The notes under the pieces were generated by a model. That model did not search any database, was not told the DNA's origin, and saw only the letters and a program-made list of their open reading frames with translations. A stretch of DNA of 64,000 nucleotides from Pseudotabrizicola sp. (GTDB taxonomy: Bacteria; Pseudomonadota; Alphaproteobacteria; Rhodobacterales; Rhodobacteraceae): the NCBI RefSeq assembly GCF_030656345.1, contig NZ_JAUSNR010000010.1, forward strand, positions 248,001-312,000, in the 5' to 3' direction. Each line of letters starts with the position of its first letter. The first letter of the stretch is position 1. Positions 63,685 through 64,000 of the stretch are shown piece after piece. The position numbers and the translations under genes are program-made.

Positions 63685-64000
63685 TCAGTTGGTCGCGGCC
63701 AGACGGGTCGCGGAATAGGCTTCGACGTCAGCCGCCGACAGCACCACATCACCGGCCTGCGCGGCGGCCAGCCATTGGGCGTAAACCTCTTCCGACACGA
63801 CCTTGACCGTGATCGGCATATAAGCATGCGCGATGCCGCAAAGTTCCGAGCACTGGCCGAAATAAATGCCCTCACGCTCGGCATTGAACCACAGCTGCGC
63901 CAGACGGCCCGGCACCGCATCCTGCTTCACACCAAAGGCCGGGATGGTCCAGGAATGGATCACATCGGCCCCGGTGACCTGCATGACGATGGTTCTGCCG
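63685..64000 (-). CDS. ctaC: Cytochrome c oxidase subunit II (C-terminal part)
   Basis: The frame runs out of the window, so the N-terminal membrane region is missing; about 105 residues are seen. The CuA domain is clear: [18 protein letters not shown] with the first His ligand, and [18 protein letters not shown] with the Cys pair, Glu, His and Met ligands. The window does not show a cytochrome c extension after it; the protein ends about 30 residues past the CuA site. It heads the cta operon that follows. Confidence 0.97.
   Translation of the reverse strand, partial: GRTIVMQVTGADVIHSWTIPAFGVKQDAVPGRLAQLWFNAEREGIYFGQCSELCGIAHAYMPITVKVVSEEVYAQWLAAAQAGDVVLSAADVEAYSATRLAATN

Overview
The window reads as chromosomal DNA of an alphaproteobacterium of the order Rhodobacterales (Rhodobacter/Paracoccus/Roseobacter group); I cannot name the genus. 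Grounds: high GC almost throughout, families and gene groupings typical of that order (MmcB, SdhE next to a small regulator, a double cold-shock-domain protein with pdxH and fabI, a cta cytochrome oxidase operon running into thrC and an M16 peptidase), and a tRNA-His with A73 and no encoded G-1, a known peculiarity of some alphaproteobacteria. Most genes sit in tight operons with ATGA, GTGA or TGATG junctions. No gap without a gene exceeds 300 bases; the longest are listed as features. I see no rRNA, CRISPR array, insertion sequence or phage gene.

Layout. 1-7782: surface-sugar locus. A cut-off unknown gene and neuA face an overlapping operon neuB - GT25 glycosyltransferase - AT-rich GT2/GT92-like glycosyltransferase - neuC - two adjacent Kdo-transferase (GT30) genes. 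It should make CMP-sialic acid (or a close nonulosonate) and attach it to a surface glycan. 7841-16868: a histone-deacetylase-fold protein, an exported glutathione-peroxidase-like protein, NUDIX, DUF1178, Tex, tRNA-His, a DUF6324-like protein, MmcB, DUF2798, a DUF481 beta-barrel with a structured leader, and two small envelope proteins. 16908-20268: riboflavin operon ribE - unknown - ribBA-like - ribH - nusB. 20423-25001: capsule genes kpsS, a Wza/KpsD-like lipoprotein and kpsC. 24998-28350: MarR regulator, sdhE, XRE regulator, aspartate aminotransferase, VOC protein, unknown protein. 28354-33646: selO, a molybdopterin-fold exported protein, and modE-modA-modB-modC with a candidate ModE operator. 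33704-45464: argE, tRNA-Pro, DUF192, double cold-shock protein, pdxH, divergent fabI, LysE exporter, gpt, aminotransferase, ppiD, trpE, degP. 45728-54515: HD hydrolase, peptidoglycan-binding lipoprotein, [2Fe-2S] ferredoxin, FG-GAP protein, hflK-hflC-DUF2065, rpiA-gor, sdaA. 54655-64000: FAD-linked oxidase, exported metallo-beta-lactamase-fold protein, then the leftward operon ctaC - ctaB - small membrane protein - ctaG - ctaE - surf1 - thrC - M16 peptidase - GNAT.

The most interesting theme is the concentration of transferases for CMP-activated 3-deoxy-ulosonic acids: two GT30 genes fused by overlap to a sialic acid operon, plus KpsS and KpsC. The more divergent GT30 copy is a candidate sialyl- or nonulosonyl-transferase built on a Kdo-transferase scaffold. 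Other points of interest are a 21-bp dispersed intergenic repeat that is identical between two sites, a leader hairpin that overlaps a Shine-Dalgarno sequence, domains that keep their fold but lack catalytic cysteines (the RibA half of RibBA, the molybdopterin-fold protein), and a ModE reduced to its DNA-binding domain.
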